Assembly (NCBI GenBank): GCA_903864835.1
Contig: CAIPHK010000045.1
Location: forward strand, 1 to 57,011
DNA from: an uncultured bacterium
GTDB lineage: Bacteria > Margulisbacteria > Marinamargulisbacteria > SXXA01
Reading direction: 5' to 3'
DNA: 57,011 nt
The notes beneath the pieces are model-generated. The model saw nothing but the letters and a program-made list of their open reading frames with translations. It was not told the origin of the DNA and did no database searches. Numbering within the stretch: the stretch's first letter is position 1; each line of letters opens with the position of its first letter. The translations under genes were made by a program, and so were the position numbers. Positions 18,634 to 28,316 of the stretch are shown here, one piece after another.

Positions 18634-19598
18634 TGGGCTATTGGGTCCGTCGCATTCTCTATTCAATCCCCTTAATAATTGGCATGTTGTTTGTGTCTTT
18701 TGTACTAATGCGCCTCGCCCCCGGTGACCCGAGCAACATGTTTCTGGATCCTCGGATGAACGCCAGTGATCTACTCCAAATCAGAAAAAACTTGGCTTTG
18801 GACCAACCCATTCCAATTCAATTTTTGGCATGGTCAAAGCGGGCGATCCGCGGTGATCTGGGATTTTCAACTGCGACCGGACAACCCGTTATTCAGGCGA
18901 TTTCCGAACGACTACCTGCGACCTTATTGCTCTCGTTAACCGCCTTGACTTTAACCTTGGTTATTACGTTTCTTCTTGGGATTATCTCAGCTGCGAAAGC
19001 CACGCAATGGCCCGATATGGTGATTACGTTACTGACGTTTTTAGGGATGTCCATTCCCACATTTTGGATCGGACTCATGCTAATTCTTGTATTTTCGGTC
19101 ACCCTCAATTGGCTTCCCGCGTCTGGATTTTATGACCCTACACTCGATGCGTCACAACCACTCGCTATTGTTGGATCAACAATTCAACACCTCATCTTAC
19201 CGGTCATCGCATTTACCATTGGGTCAATTGCTGGGCTCACCCGGTATTACCGGTTTGGAATGATCAATGTCCTGCAACAACCTTATATTTTGGCAGCCCG
19301 AGCACGGGGCATTTCCCCATGGAGACTATTATCTCGACATGCGTTTAAGAACGCCGCTTTGCCAATTATCACCTTGCTCGGGATGGAACTTCCGGGGTTG
19401 GTCAGTGGGGCCTATATTGTAGAGTACATTTTTGCCTGGCCGGGACTGGGGCAATTGGGAATTAACGCGGCCTTTTCGCGAGACTATCCGGTTCTGATGG
19501 GCACATTATTTATGTCGTCCGTGTTGATCCTTGTCGGAAATCTTTTGTCGGACATGATGATCCGGTGGGCGGATCCTCGAATTAAAAGGAACTCGTAG
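18633..19598 (+). CDS. dppB: Peptide ABC transporter permease, DppB type
   Basis: A 321-residue inner-membrane permease with six predicted helices. The N-terminus RRILYSIPLIIGMLFVSF and LRLAPGDP are typical of DppB/OppB. The EAA loop that contacts the ATPase is present as ARARGISPWRLLSRHAFKNAALP. It forms the heterodimeric channel with the next gene product. It starts on the last base of the preceding stop codon. Confidence 0.94.
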   Translation: MGYWVRRILYSIPLIIGMLFVSFVLMRLAPGDPSNMFLDPRMNASDLLQIRKNLALDQPIPIQFLAWSKRAIRGDLGFSTATGQPVIQAISERLPATLLLSLTALTLTLVITFLLGIISAAKATQWPDMVITLLTFLGMSIPTFWIGLMLILVFSVTLNWLPASGFYDPTLDASQPLAIVGSTIQHLILPVIAFTIGSIAGLTRYYRFGMINVLQQPYILAARARGISPWRLLSRHAFKNAALPIITLLGMELPGLVSGAYIVEYIFAWPGLGQLGINAAFSRDYPVLMGTLFMSSVLILVGNLLSDMMIRWADPRIKRNS

Positions 19599-19600
19599 AC

Positions 19601-20404
19601 ATGGGAAAATGGGCCACTCGGTTATCGATCGGATTCTTAACGACACTCGCTATTTTATCGATAGCGATGATATGGATCGGCCATCCCAACGATATTAATT
19701 TAAACGGCGTCACTAACCCCACCCCACCTGATATCGATCATTTTCTAGGTACCGATGACCTGGGTCGGGACATCGGAAGCCGGATTCTTGACGGTGCGCG
19801 GATATCGCTAGGTGTTGGCCTTATTGCGATGACCATCGCAGTCTCCATCGGGACTGTTATTGGGCTATTTTCAGGATTTATGGGCGGAATGACGGATGAA
19901 CTCACCATGAGAGTGGTCGATTTTATAATGGGACTCCCGACACTATTTATTATCCTTATCATTCAAGTCATATTAGGCCCCAGCCTCCTGAATGCAATGA
20001 TTGTGATCGGGGCCACAAGCTGGATGGGAATTGCTCGGCTTGTACGTGCAGAAATTCTCTCAATTCGAGAACGCCCCTATATTCTAGCCGCACGAGCCCG
20101 AGGGTTTTCACCTTGGAGAATCGCGATCGGTCACGCGTTACCCAGCGCGTTGAGCCCCATTATTGTCTCTGGAATATTGACGATGGGCGGCGCGATACTG
20201 ACCGAATCTGTATTGAGTTTTCTTGGCCTAGGGGTCCAACCCCCCCAAGCGAGCTGGGGCAGCATGTTACAACATAGTACGGACTATCTTTATACCGCTC
20301 CATGGATGGCCATTTCTCCTGGGTTGGCCATTACATTAACGGTATTGTCGCTCAATTTTATTGGAGATAGCCTTCGGTGCCGGGCAAATGGAAACCAATC
20401 GTGA
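19601..20404 (+). CDS. dppC: Peptide ABC transporter permease, DppC type
   Basis: A 267-residue permease, slightly short for DppC, because the cytoplasmic N-terminus is minimal. It shows HFLGTDDLGRDI (conserved in DppC/OppC), a six-helix core and the EAA loop ARARGFSPWRIAIGHALPSA. It starts two bases after dppB. No DppD/DppF ATPase genes follow; the next gene is trpF. ATP must therefore be supplied by subunits encoded elsewhere. Confidence 0.93.
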   Translation: MGKWATRLSIGFLTTLAILSIAMIWIGHPNDINLNGVTNPTPPDIDHFLGTDDLGRDIGSRILDGARISLGVGLIAMTIAVSIGTVIGLFSGFMGGMTDELTMRVVDFIMGLPTLFIILIIQVILGPSLLNAMIVIGATSWMGIARLVRAEILSIRERPYILAARARGFSPWRIAIGHALPSALSPIIVSGILTMGGAILTESVLSFLGLGVQPPQASWGSMLQHSTDYLYTAPWMAISPGLAITLTVLSLNFIGDSLRCRANGNQS

Positions 20405-20457
20405 TTCCCCACTTGCTCACTAGGACCACGTGGGGTAATGTTTGACCCCTTAAATTT

Positions 20458-21075
20458 ATGAAGATCAAAATTTGCGGCATCACCAATCGTGACGACGCTA
20501 TCGATGCAGTAAACCTTGGCGCAGATGCAATTGGGTTTATTTTTTATGAAGATAGCCCTCGCTATATTACTCCGGATATCGTCGAGGAGATCAGCTTATT
20601 CCTTCCCCCATTCGTGTTGTTGGTAGGGGTATTTGTTAATCACGACAAAGCCTTTATTGATGCAGTGGTTCACCGCTGCAAACTAGACTTGATACAGCTT
20701 CACGGAAATGAATCTCCGGCATTTTGCCGGTCAATGCGACGCCGTGTGATCAAGGCATTTAAGATCGAAGAAATTAATGACGTTGATACCATCGCCCCGT
20801 ACCAAAGCTCCGTATCTGCCGTATTGCTCGATACTAAAGTCGCGGGACGCGAGGGTGGAACTGGAAAAATATTTGATTGGGGCCTGGCGCTGAAGGCGAA
20901 AGAATTTGATATCCCGTTGATATTGGCCGGCGGGGTGAATGTATCCAATCTAAACAAAGCCGCAAAACTAGTTAATCCGTACGCAGTCGATCTTTCATCG
21001 AGTGTCGAATCCGCCCCCGGAAAAAAAGACTACAACAAAATGAAAGAACTCATCGACGCCGCAAAACGCCTGTGA
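20458..21075 (+). CDS. trpF: Phosphoribosylanthranilate isomerase
   Basis: A 205-residue TIM-barrel enzyme of tryptophan synthesis. The start KIKICGITN holds the catalytic Cys, and the catalytic Asp is in VLLDTK. LIQLHGNES and LAGGVN complete the family pattern. Length is normal. It is an isolated trp gene, with no trpC, trpB or trpA nearby. Its stop overlaps the GTG of the downstream glycosyltransferase (GTGA). Confidence 0.94.
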   Translation: MKIKICGITNRDDAIDAVNLGADAIGFIFYEDSPRYITPDIVEEISLFLPPFVLLVGVFVNHDKAFIDAVVHRCKLDLIQLHGNESPAFCRSMRRRVIKAFKIEEINDVDTIAPYQSSVSAVLLDTKVAGREGGTGKIFDWGLALKAKEFDIPLILAGGVNVSNLNKAAKLVNPYAVDLSSSVESAPGKKDYNKMKELIDAAKRL

Positions 21076-22553
21076 CTCAGCGTCTTTCATCCATTATTGT
21101 CGGTATTTTCATCGCGGCATTTGCCATTATCGTTCCCTGGCTAGCAATTCCCAAAATTGGAATATCGTGGGACGAATCGTTTCAACGTCACTATGGTGGA
21201 GTCATTATTGATTGGGTTGCCCATAATGACCCGCAATTATTTCAAGATACCGAAAGATATTATGGCCCCCTCATCCCAACACTACTTCATATCCCGGAAA
21301 CCCTAGGGTGGACCAGGGACACGGTTGCAATCTACGAACTCCGTCACTGGATTAACTGGCTTATTTTTTTACTCGGAATTCCATTTGTCGTCCTAATTAG
21401 CCGGCGCGCCGGATTGTCTCGGTTGCACAGCATCATTACGGGAGCTGTTGTTGCGACCACGCCATTGATTGCGACTCACGGCTTATTCAATTCCAAAGAC
21501 ATTCCCTTTATGACCATCTGCGTATTAATAACCTGGTTGTTCCTTAGATATTTAGAAACACCGAACTTAAAGCGATCGATCATGTTAGGACTCGGATTTG
21601 GGTTCGCCCTGTTATTTCGGGTTAACGCGATTAGCGTCATCGCGCTAATGGTGATGATTGGGCTTATTCTACGGCGACCGGCCCCCAGCCAAATGGCCAA
21701 TTTAGGAGTCACCCTACTCATTGCATCGATCATCACCTACGTCGGATGGCCCACTTTGTGGCGTTACCCGTGGCTTGAATTTAAAACCGCCTTTATCACA
21801 ATGGCAAATTATCCGTGGACAGGATCAGTCCTATTTAACGGAGAGCTCATTAACGCACAACAATTACCCTGGACCTATATTCCGGTTTGGATGGGAATCA
21901 CCCTCAGTCCGCTGTTTATTCTAGGATTTTTGAGTAGCGCCCTCTATGGAATCGCTACAACAAAAGAATGGATTAGAAAGCCCAACCCGGTGATTTGTAT
22001 CCTGGGCAGTATCTCATTACTCCCCGTGGTCATTGGCATCATCGGCCATACGACATTTTATGATGGATGGCGCCACCTTTTCTTTATCTATCCAGGATTA
22101 GTGATACTAACAATGGCGGGAATATCCCAAATGACACAACGATTTCCTTGGGGACCTTGGGCCGCCACTGCATTCGGTGCGTTGTATCTCATAAATACGG
22201 CTTGGACCTGGATGCTTTATTTTCCATACGGTCATTGCTATTTGAATCTGTTTGCAGGCCAAAGAGAATCCATTATCTACAATTGGGAAATGGACTATTG
22301 GGGAGTCAGCTATCGCGAGCTTCTTTCATCGATCACACCGACCACCATTCTTCCTGACAATCTGCCTGCCAGTACAAATATTGATTTGGTTCCACGGGAC
22401 AAGCGACGGCAATTCATCGTGGTGGACCGGCCCGAAAATGCCACTATTTTCATCACCAACCATCGGTTGCGAAGAGGTCCGTTGCCTTACCCAAGGGAAG
22501 CGGAGGTCACTCGGGACGGGTTTCCGTTATCGACGGCGTACCGTCTCCATTAG
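21072..22553 (+). CDS. GT39-like polyprenol-phosphate glycosyltransferase (PMT family)
   Basis: A 493-residue polytopic membrane protein with ten or more helices. The first external loop has the acidic motif GISWDESFQRHYGG, as expected for the catalytic Asp of GT39/GT83-type GT-C transferases that use lipid-linked sugars. Later loops are rich in aromatic residues, with a soluble C-terminal tail of about 90 residues. Start GTG overlaps the trpF stop. It could modify lipid A, O-antigen or proteins; the sequence does not say which. Confidence 0.78.
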   Translation: MTQRLSSIIVGIFIAAFAIIVPWLAIPKIGISWDESFQRHYGGVIIDWVAHNDPQLFQDTERYYGPLIPTLLHIPETLGWTRDTVAIYELRHWINWLIFLLGIPFVVLISRRAGLSRLHSIITGAVVATTPLIATHGLFNSKDIPFMTICVLITWLFLRYLETPNLKRSIMLGLGFGFALLFRVNAISVIALMVMIGLILRRPAPSQMANLGVTLLIASIITYVGWPTLWRYPWLEFKTAFITMANYPWTGSVLFNGELINAQQLPWTYIPVWMGITLSPLFILGFLSSALYGIATTKEWIRKPNPVICILGSISLLPVVIGIIGHTTFYDGWRHLFFIYPGLVILTMAGISQMTQRFPWGPWAATAFGALYLINTAWTWMLYFPYGHCYLNLFAGQRESIIYNWEMDYWGVSYRELLSSITPTTILPDNLPASTNIDLVPRDKRRQFIVVDRPENATIFITNHRLRRGPLPYPREAEVTRDGFPLSTAYRLH

Positions 22554-23853
22554 TTTTATACACGTGGCGTTCTTTAAATTCCACGGGATGCATTAACGCA
22601 ACAAAGAGATCGATTAATTGATCTTTGATCACATTTCGGTGCTTGACCATTGCAAACGTCGAGACGGGATGTGCGCCAAGGGACGATTTAATTTCACTGG
22701 CTGTCCGCCCATATTCAATACGTTTGACACCTTTTTGAATGGCGACCTCTAACACGTCATATAACATCAGTTGGTACAGAGGGATTTGATTTTTAATCGA
22801 ATAATCCATTCCCAAATATTGGCATTGCATTGATTCAGCATCCGAAAAGTAGCTCACAAAGCCGACCAATATGCCATTATAAAAATATCCACGTAGGCCA
22901 AATAGGTCCGTCATTTGGGAAGACATCAATTTAAAATATCCAGTCGGTACCGCCGAATATCGAATCAACGCTCTTTCATACACCTGTTCGTGCAACGCAT
23001 CCAACCGTGCCGAATGACGAATCGAGGCATCCCGAGATAAAAACTCACAATGGACTCCCGCCGACTTCAACATGACTTGCGATGCCTGCCGACGATAGTG
23101 AGAATTGAGCGCCCCCATATAGTCCTCTAATGACCGCCAAGAGGGATCAATATCCAATACCATATTGGGATCGGTCGCAATACGATGAAATCCTGAATCA
23201 TCACGATCGTCGTCCGACGGCAACATCCCTTCAGAAAAATCCTTGATCACCATCAATTCGGGAGATACCCATTCAGATACCCATTGACGCACCCTCTTAA
23301 ATGCTGTCATCAGATAGGTCCATCGTCGATCCAAAGAAATCTCCGGCAAAAACCAAAACGCGTGGGGTGCAGTGGTATACAGATCCCCACAAAGCAGTAC
23401 CCAGATCTTGGAAAGCCCGACACTCCGGTGAAGCAATTCTTTTAACTGTCCTTCCAACCGGTCAAAAATCCCATGTTGCTGTGCCGCACCCCCAAACGAC
23501 CGGGCATCGAGACGAAACAATTGAAATTGGGCAATCCCGACCGGGACATCATCATCCCAAAAGATTACGATCCATAACCTAACTTGAGATTCGAGTATCT
23601 GTTCATTGGCCCGTAGCTGCCGATAGGTCAATCCGAATGGTACCGATGTCCAATGCCTCCAAATATCTTCTCGGACGGACTGCATCGACTCATGGACCGA
23701 GTATCTAATCCGATGGTCATATCCTTTTTTTCGAAGCCAATTGAATGGGTGAAGCACTGTCATAGACGCTAAGTACCCTTGGGGCGCATGCGTCAAACCT
23801 AGGCACTGTTTCACCCTCGATAAAAATCTGATATCGTGACCCCTACTGTCCAA
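22507..23853 (-). CDS. GNAT-fold acyltransferase-like protein (FemAB/BioF2-like)
   Basis: A 448-residue soluble protein. The C-terminal half looks like the GNAT fold of FemAB/'Acetyltransf_6' proteins: AYMGALNSHYRR-like helix near residue 260, then GYFYNGILVGFVSYF and a GVKRIEYGRTASEIKSSLGAHP segment, which is the usual pattern where such enzymes transfer an acyl or aminoacyl group. The acceptor is unknown. It converges on the GT39 gene with a 47-base overlap. The ATG at 23853 gives a full-length product; ATG 23763 is possible. Neither has a strong ribosome site. Confidence 0.65.
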   Translation of the reverse strand: MDSRGHDIRFLSRVKQCLGLTHAPQGYLASMTVLHPFNWLRKKGYDHRIRYSVHESMQSVREDIWRHWTSVPFGLTYRQLRANEQILESQVRLWIVIFWDDDVPVGIAQFQLFRLDARSFGGAAQQHGIFDRLEGQLKELLHRSVGLSKIWVLLCGDLYTTAPHAFWFLPEISLDRRWTYLMTAFKRVRQWVSEWVSPELMVIKDFSEGMLPSDDDRDDSGFHRIATDPNMVLDIDPSWRSLEDYMGALNSHYRRQASQVMLKSAGVHCEFLSRDASIRHSARLDALHEQVYERALIRYSAVPTGYFKLMSSQMTDLFGLRGYFYNGILVGFVSYFSDAESMQCQYLGMDYSIKNQIPLYQLMLYDVLEVAIQKGVKRIEYGRTASEIKSSLGAHPVSTFAMVKHRNVIKDQLIDLFVALMHPVEFKERHVYKTNGDGTPSITETRPE

Positions 23854-23867
23854 TCGAGAGGCACACT

Positions 23868-24905
23868 ATGCAACCCACCCAAGATTTAAATATTGTTAAT
23901 GTGGAACCGTTAATTTCCCCCAATGAACTAAAAGAAAAAATACCGATGAGCCCACAATCCAACCAGACTGTGGTCAAAAGTCGCGAGGTCATTAAGTCCA
24001 TTTTGTCCGGTACAGATTCACGCCTATTAATGGTGGTGGGGCCATGCTCAATCTATGACCCCAAAGCGGCCATAGAATACGCAACCAAGCTCGTTGAATT
24101 GCAAAAAGAACTCCCTCATTTGGTTCTGATAATGCGGGGCTATTTTGAAAAGCCGAGAACAACTATCGGATGGAAAGGGTTTATTAACGACCCCTTTTTA
24201 AATGGCAAAGGCGATATTTCTCAAGGCCTTCATTTGGCACGGGAACTCCTACTCGAGATTACTGGCATGGGAATTCCCATCGCGACAGAGGTACTCGATC
24301 CTATTGTCCCTCGGTTCATCGCCGATTTGGTGTCGTGGGCATCGGTGGGTGCACGCACCACTGAATCCCAGACTCACCGCGAAATGGCGAGTGGGCTATC
24401 GATGCCCGTTGGATTTAAAAATAGCACTGAAGGCAACCTCGACGTCGCAATCAACGCCATGCAAGCGGCCCAGCATCCCCATAGTTTTTTGGGGATTAAT
24501 CCCGACGGCCATATTGCCATTATTAATACTCGCGGCAACCCGTTCGGTCATATTATTTTAAGGGGCGGTAAAACCCCAAACTATGATCCTGAGACCATTG
24601 AATTAGCATCCAAAAAGATGAGGATGGCCGGATTTAAGCCATCGATGATGGTCGATTGCAGCCATGGTAACTCCAATAAACAACATCAAAAGCAAGGAGA
24701 AGTGGCGTTAACGGTTGTTGATTTGATCAAATCTGGATACACACAAATCAACGGATTGATGTTAGAAAGCAATCTATTCGAAGGAAGTCAAAAGATTCCA
24801 ACTGACCTTTCGACGATCAAATACGGTGTATCGATTACGGATGCCTGTATCGGATGGGATACAACGGATCTCCTTTTGCGGGAGATCAACGCAAAGCTTA
24901 GGTAG
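23868..24905 (+). CDS. aroG: 3-deoxy-7-phosphoheptulonate synthase, class I
   Basis: A 345-residue DAHP synthase of the AroF/AroG/AroH type, which condenses PEP with erythrose-4-phosphate at the entry to aromatic synthesis. Motifs are GPCSIYDP, MRGYFEKPRTTIGWKG, TEVLDP, GARTTESQTHRE and the metal site VDCSHGNSNK. The N-terminal extension that binds the feedback inhibitor is present. GAGAGG lies six bases before the ATG. Which aromatic amino acid inhibits it cannot be told, so the symbol is by type. Confidence 0.95.
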   Translation: MQPTQDLNIVNVEPLISPNELKEKIPMSPQSNQTVVKSREVIKSILSGTDSRLLMVVGPCSIYDPKAAIEYATKLVELQKELPHLVLIMRGYFEKPRTTIGWKGFINDPFLNGKGDISQGLHLARELLLEITGMGIPIATEVLDPIVPRFIADLVSWASVGARTTESQTHREMASGLSMPVGFKNSTEGNLDVAINAMQAAQHPHSFLGINPDGHIAIINTRGNPFGHIILRGGKTPNYDPETIELASKKMRMAGFKPSMMVDCSHGNSNKQHQKQGEVALTVVDLIKSGYTQINGLMLESNLFEGSQKIPTDLSTIKYGVSITDACIGWDTTDLLLREINAKLR

Positions 24906-24921
24906 GGGGTTGTGGTCGGGG

Positions 24922-25839
24922 TTATTCGCTTAACTTAAAATGAAGTTTGGCGACCTCGACCAGGCGATCTTCCCCATACCGCTCGATAAATTGAGCCCGA
25001 ATTGCGTAGGCCTCGGGAGGGCATCCTTTGGGAAACCGAAGCTTATACTTCTCACGCATTTGCGTCATGGCCATTAAAAATCCCGACCGGGCTAAAATAC
25101 TTGCCGCTGCGACCGCCACGTTATCCTCAGCCCGATGACGCTGAAACAAGACCACATCCACCCCGCGAAGTAACAACGCATTTTGAATCAAGGACTGATG
25201 CCCAAATTGATCACATAGTACGTATTTGCAATTGACTTGTTTCACCATGTTATCGATGACACGCCCGTGTCCCCACGCCAAAATATTATTGAGATTGGGA
25301 AACTTTTCGTAGACATCGTTATAAACCAAATTATTGAGAACGACGACGGTAAAGGGACAGATTTCTCGAATTTGAGGCTCTAACTCAAAAATCTGATGTT
25401 CGGATAGCTGCTTTGAATCTTTTACACCCAACGCTTTTAACTTCGCAGAAATATCAGGATTTACAAAAACTCCCGCGATGACTAACGGGCCAAAATAGTC
25501 GCCTTTACCGGATTCATCGACACCCACTAATTCGTCTGGATCACCGGTATTTGAGGGAGGACGATCCATCTCGACACGTTCAGTCGACACCGGCATCAAC
25601 TTGGCTTTAACAATACCCATGACGTCACGAACAATCTCATCTAACTCAGACGCTGTGACCAGTTGAGACAGATCAACACGCACCCCTTTTTTGCCTTCGT
25701 AAATCCGAACGAGACCACTATCGGTTCCTAAAAAAACCAAAAATTGAATCCCATGTTGAATAACTCGATAAGGGTTGACGGAGCATCCCCGTGCACCGAG
25801 CTCAGTCTTAATCGAACTATAGAGTATTTCTTTACTCAT
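24922..25839 (-). CDS. rnhC: Ribonuclease HIII
   Basis: A 305-residue RNase H type 2-fold enzyme that cuts the RNA strand of RNA-DNA hybrids. The N-terminal TBP-like substrate-binding domain covers about residues 1-85, as expected for RnhC. The catalytic start is VGVDESGKGDYFGPLVIAG (Asp-Glu pair), with further acidic residues at CDQFG and in HRAEDNVAVAAASILAR. The GK-type motif separates it from RNase HII. The ATG overlaps the stop of the JAMM protease gene, linking it to the sulfur operon. Confidence 0.95.
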   Translation of the reverse strand: MSKEILYSSIKTELGARGCSVNPYRVIQHGIQFLVFLGTDSGLVRIYEGKKGVRVDLSQLVTASELDEIVRDVMGIVKAKLMPVSTERVEMDRPPSNTGDPDELVGVDESGKGDYFGPLVIAGVFVNPDISAKLKALGVKDSKQLSEHQIFELEPQIREICPFTVVVLNNLVYNDVYEKFPNLNNILAWGHGRVIDNMVKQVNCKYVLCDQFGHQSLIQNALLLRGVDVVLFQRHRAEDNVAVAAASILARSGFLMAMTQMREKYKLRFPKGCPPEAYAIRAQFIERYGEDRLVEVAKLHFKLSE

Positions 25840-26249
25840 CCCATAACCTGAATTACTACAGGTTGAATATCAACAACCCCAGGCTCCGGTTTAAATACCC
25901 GGAATGCATTGGTGGTTGGAATAGTGTCCTTCAAGGAGACAATTAAATAGATCATTTGAGGGTCATTGAATAAACGAATATCCTCCGCTGAAAGCCGCGC
26001 TGGGGTCACGGGGTGACTGTGAACCACGACCTGCAAGGTTTCCCCCGTAGACCGTGCTGATTTTACCGCCTGAAACTGTTCTTTGGGATCAAATGAAAAA
26101 TGATCTGGGCTATTGTCGACATTGGTCATCACAATATATCGCGTCATTTGTGTCGAGCTACCCGCAATGTAACCACAAGACTCGACTGGAGCGAGTGATC
26201 GCGCATGCGCGATCAGCTCGTCCACAACAGTTTTCGGGACCCGTATCAT
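25836..26249 (-). CDS. hcyD: JAMM/MPN+ metalloprotease, HcyD/Mec+-like
   Basis: A 137-residue JAB1/MPN+ (M67) protease. The zinc motif is intact: Glu in PVESCGY, then HSHPVTPARLSAED (H-x-H-x7-S-x2-D). In the Wolinella HcyS and mycobacterial CysO pathways, such enzymes release the new amino acid from the carrier; HcyD also trims the carrier's last residue. The carrier gene in this operon ends Gly-Gly-Gly-Arg, so a trimming role is likely. The ATG at 26249 overlaps the stop of the E1-like gene (ATGA); a longer frame to 26327 is rejected. Confidence 0.86.
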   Translation of the reverse strand: MIRVPKTVVDELIAHARSLAPVESCGYIAGSSTQMTRYIVMTNVDNSPDHFSFDPKEQFQAVKSARSTGETLQVVVHSHPVTPARLSAEDIRLFNDPQMIYLIVSLKDTIPTTNAFRVFKPEPGVVDIQPVVIQVMG

Positions 26250-27055
26250 GCTTTTTTTAAATCGCAGACCGGCATTTCGTAGTCGATCAATTCCGTGATC
26301 GACGGATGATCCCCACATACCTGACATTTTGGATTTCGTTTCACTTTCGCTGTCCGAAAGTTCATCTTTTTTGCATCAAAAATAAGCAGGCGATTGGTCA
26401 ATAAATCCCCAACCCCAGTAATAAACTTTAACGCTTCGGTGGCTTGTATCGTCCCCAAAATACCCGCAATTGCCCCCAAAACACCGGCCTGGCTGCAGGT
26501 TGGAACGGCATTTTTAGGCGGAGGTGTAACAAAAATACAGCGATAACAGGCGTTTCCAGGGGTATAGGTCAGGGCTTGGCCATCAAACCGTAAAATCCCC
26601 CCATGCGAGAATGGCTTTTTTGCCATTACACAGGCATCGTTAATTAAAAATTTTGCTGAAAAATTATCGGTACCATCAAGGATGAAGTCATACTGGGAAA
26701 TTAGATCAATTATGTTCCCGCTGTGGACGACGTCCTGATAGGTAATAACGTTAACGTCTGGATTAATCGCATTAATTTTTTCCCGTGCCGATTCCACCTT
26801 TGGCTTCCCCACGTCTGGCGTAAAATGAATGACTTGGCGTTGTAAATTCGACAAATCTACCCGGTCACCGTCGATGAGCCCGAGTGTTCCAACTCCCGCA
26901 GCTGCCAAATACAACGCCGCAGGGGCGCCTAGTCCGCCGGTCCCAATAATCAAAACTTTTGAGGCCAGAATTTTTTCTTGGCCCTTTCCGCCCACATCGT
27001 TCAAAATGATATGTCGACTATACCGATCAATTTGGTCATCTCTTAAACTCATCAT
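26246..27055 (-). CDS. hcyF: E1-like adenylyltransferase of the MoeB/ThiF/HcyF type
   Basis: A 269-residue Rossmann-fold enzyme that adenylates the C-terminal glycine of a ubiquitin-like sulfur carrier. It has the nucleotide loop GTGGLGAPAALYLAAAGVG, DGDRVDLSNLQRQ (Arg finger region), the ATP/Mg residue in DGTDNF, and two zinc CxxC pairs (CYRC, CQVC). There is no rhodanese domain. Because the carrier, metY and JAMM genes are adjacent, HcyF function is preferred over MoeB or ThiF. The catalytic Cys region PTCSQAGV is also present. Confidence 0.9.
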   Translation of the reverse strand: MMSLRDDQIDRYSRHIILNDVGGKGQEKILASKVLIIGTGGLGAPAALYLAAAGVGTLGLIDGDRVDLSNLQRQVIHFTPDVGKPKVESAREKINAINPDVNVITYQDVVHSGNIIDLISQYDFILDGTDNFSAKFLINDACVMAKKPFSHGGILRFDGQALTYTPGNACYRCIFVTPPPKNAVPTCSQAGVLGAIAGILGTIQATEALKFITGVGDLLTNRLLIFDAKKMNFRTAKVKRNPKCQVCGDHPSITELIDYEMPVCDLKKA

Positions 27056-27063
27056 AGGCTCCT

Positions 27064-28314
27064 TTATTCTAGTCCGGATAACGCTTGCTCAAAATCAGCA
27101 ATGATATCTTGGACCGCTTCAATCCCAACGGATATTCGAATTAAGTCATCATATACACCCGCAGCGTGACGTTCTTCATCAGTAAAATCCCGATAAATCG
27201 TCGAGGCCACATGAATCCCAAGGGTTTTGGCATCGCCTAAATTAGCGGCAATAGAAACCATCTTCAACGCATTCATCACCCGATACGCTCGATCTTTTGA
27301 ACCCAGACGAATTGTCAACAACGCCCCGCCTCTGCCGTCAAACTGATCCTGGACGAGTGCCATTTGCTGATGTCCTGGCAAACCAGGATAGCGAACTTCG
27401 GTAATCTTAGATTGATTCTGAAAATAGAGTGCTAATGCCAACGCATTGTCACAATGCCGCTCGACACGAATTCCTAACGATTCGAGTCCCATCATAAATA
27501 AATAGGCATTAAACGGTGCCATGCAGGCCCCGGTATTCACAACAACATGCTTACGAGTCGCCGCGACAAATGCAAACTTTCCAAATTTGACGGAAAATTC
27601 TTTGATCAACGGAGATCGAGAGTTGGCCCAATCAAAATTACCGGTATCGACCACAATTCCGCCGATGGTATTCCCATTACCCGCTACAAATTTGCCGAGA
27701 CAATTAACGACGATATCCGCCCCCCATTGCTTCGCGTTGATCAGAAAAGACGTCGTCAGCGTATTATCGACCACCAATGGAATTCCATTGTCATGGCACA
27801 CCGCCGCCAACGACTTTAGATCGGCAACATCCAATTTAGGATTACCTATCACTTCCACGACAATCGCTTTGGTCGCCGGAGTAATCGCCGACTTGAATGC
27901 GTCGATGTCGCTTAAATCAACTAACGTTGTGGTAATACCTCGCCGGGATAACACTTCTTTTAAGAGGTGAAGTGTTCCACCAAATAGTCCACTCGACGCA
28001 ACCAAATGATCGCCGACTTCACATAACGCTTCTAGTGCCGCCGAAATCGCTGCCATTCCTGACGCCAATGCGATCGCTCCAATCCCAGACTCCAATGCGG
28101 TATACCTCGCTTCTAAAGCGGATACGGTCGGATTACTGATCCGAGAATAGACGTGCCCATATTTCCTGCCAGCAAATACATCTGCCAACGCTCCCGCCGT
28201 TGGATACGAAAACGACGCGGTTTGATATATGGGAACCGAGGTCGCACCGGTTGCAGGATCCCTATCAAATCCCGAATGGATAGCTTTGGTATTGAAGGAC
28301 CACTGGGATGACAT
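27064..28314 (-). CDS. metY: O-acetylhomoserine sulfhydrylase-like enzyme
   Basis: A 416-residue PLP enzyme of the Cys/Met metabolism family. It has YSRISNPTVSALEAR, the SGMAA loop and the VVDNTLTT segment. The PLP lysine lies in VNCLGKFVAGNGNTIGG; the usual family motif around this Lys is S-x-T-K-x-x-x-G-H-G, so Ser/Thr and the following His are replaced. In the Wolinella pathway MetY adds a protein thiocarboxylate, not free sulfide, to O-acetylhomoserine. It starts two bases after the carrier gene. Gene context supports that use; a sulfide-dependent role is not excluded. Confidence 0.88.
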   Translation of the reverse strand: MSSQWSFNTKAIHSGFDRDPATGATSVPIYQTASFSYPTAGALADVFAGRKYGHVYSRISNPTVSALEARYTALESGIGAIALASGMAAISAALEALCEVGDHLVASSGLFGGTLHLLKEVLSRRGITTTLVDLSDIDAFKSAITPATKAIVVEVIGNPKLDVADLKSLAAVCHDNGIPLVVDNTLTTSFLINAKQWGADIVVNCLGKFVAGNGNTIGGIVVDTGNFDWANSRSPLIKEFSVKFGKFAFVAATRKHVVVNTGACMAPFNAYLFMMGLESLGIRVERHCDNALALALYFQNQSKITEVRYPGLPGHQQMALVQDQFDGRGGALLTIRLGSKDRAYRVMNALKMVSIAANLGDAKTLGIHVASTIYRDFTDEERHAAGVYDDLIRISVGIEAVQDIIADFEQALSGLE

Positions 28315-28316
28315 GG

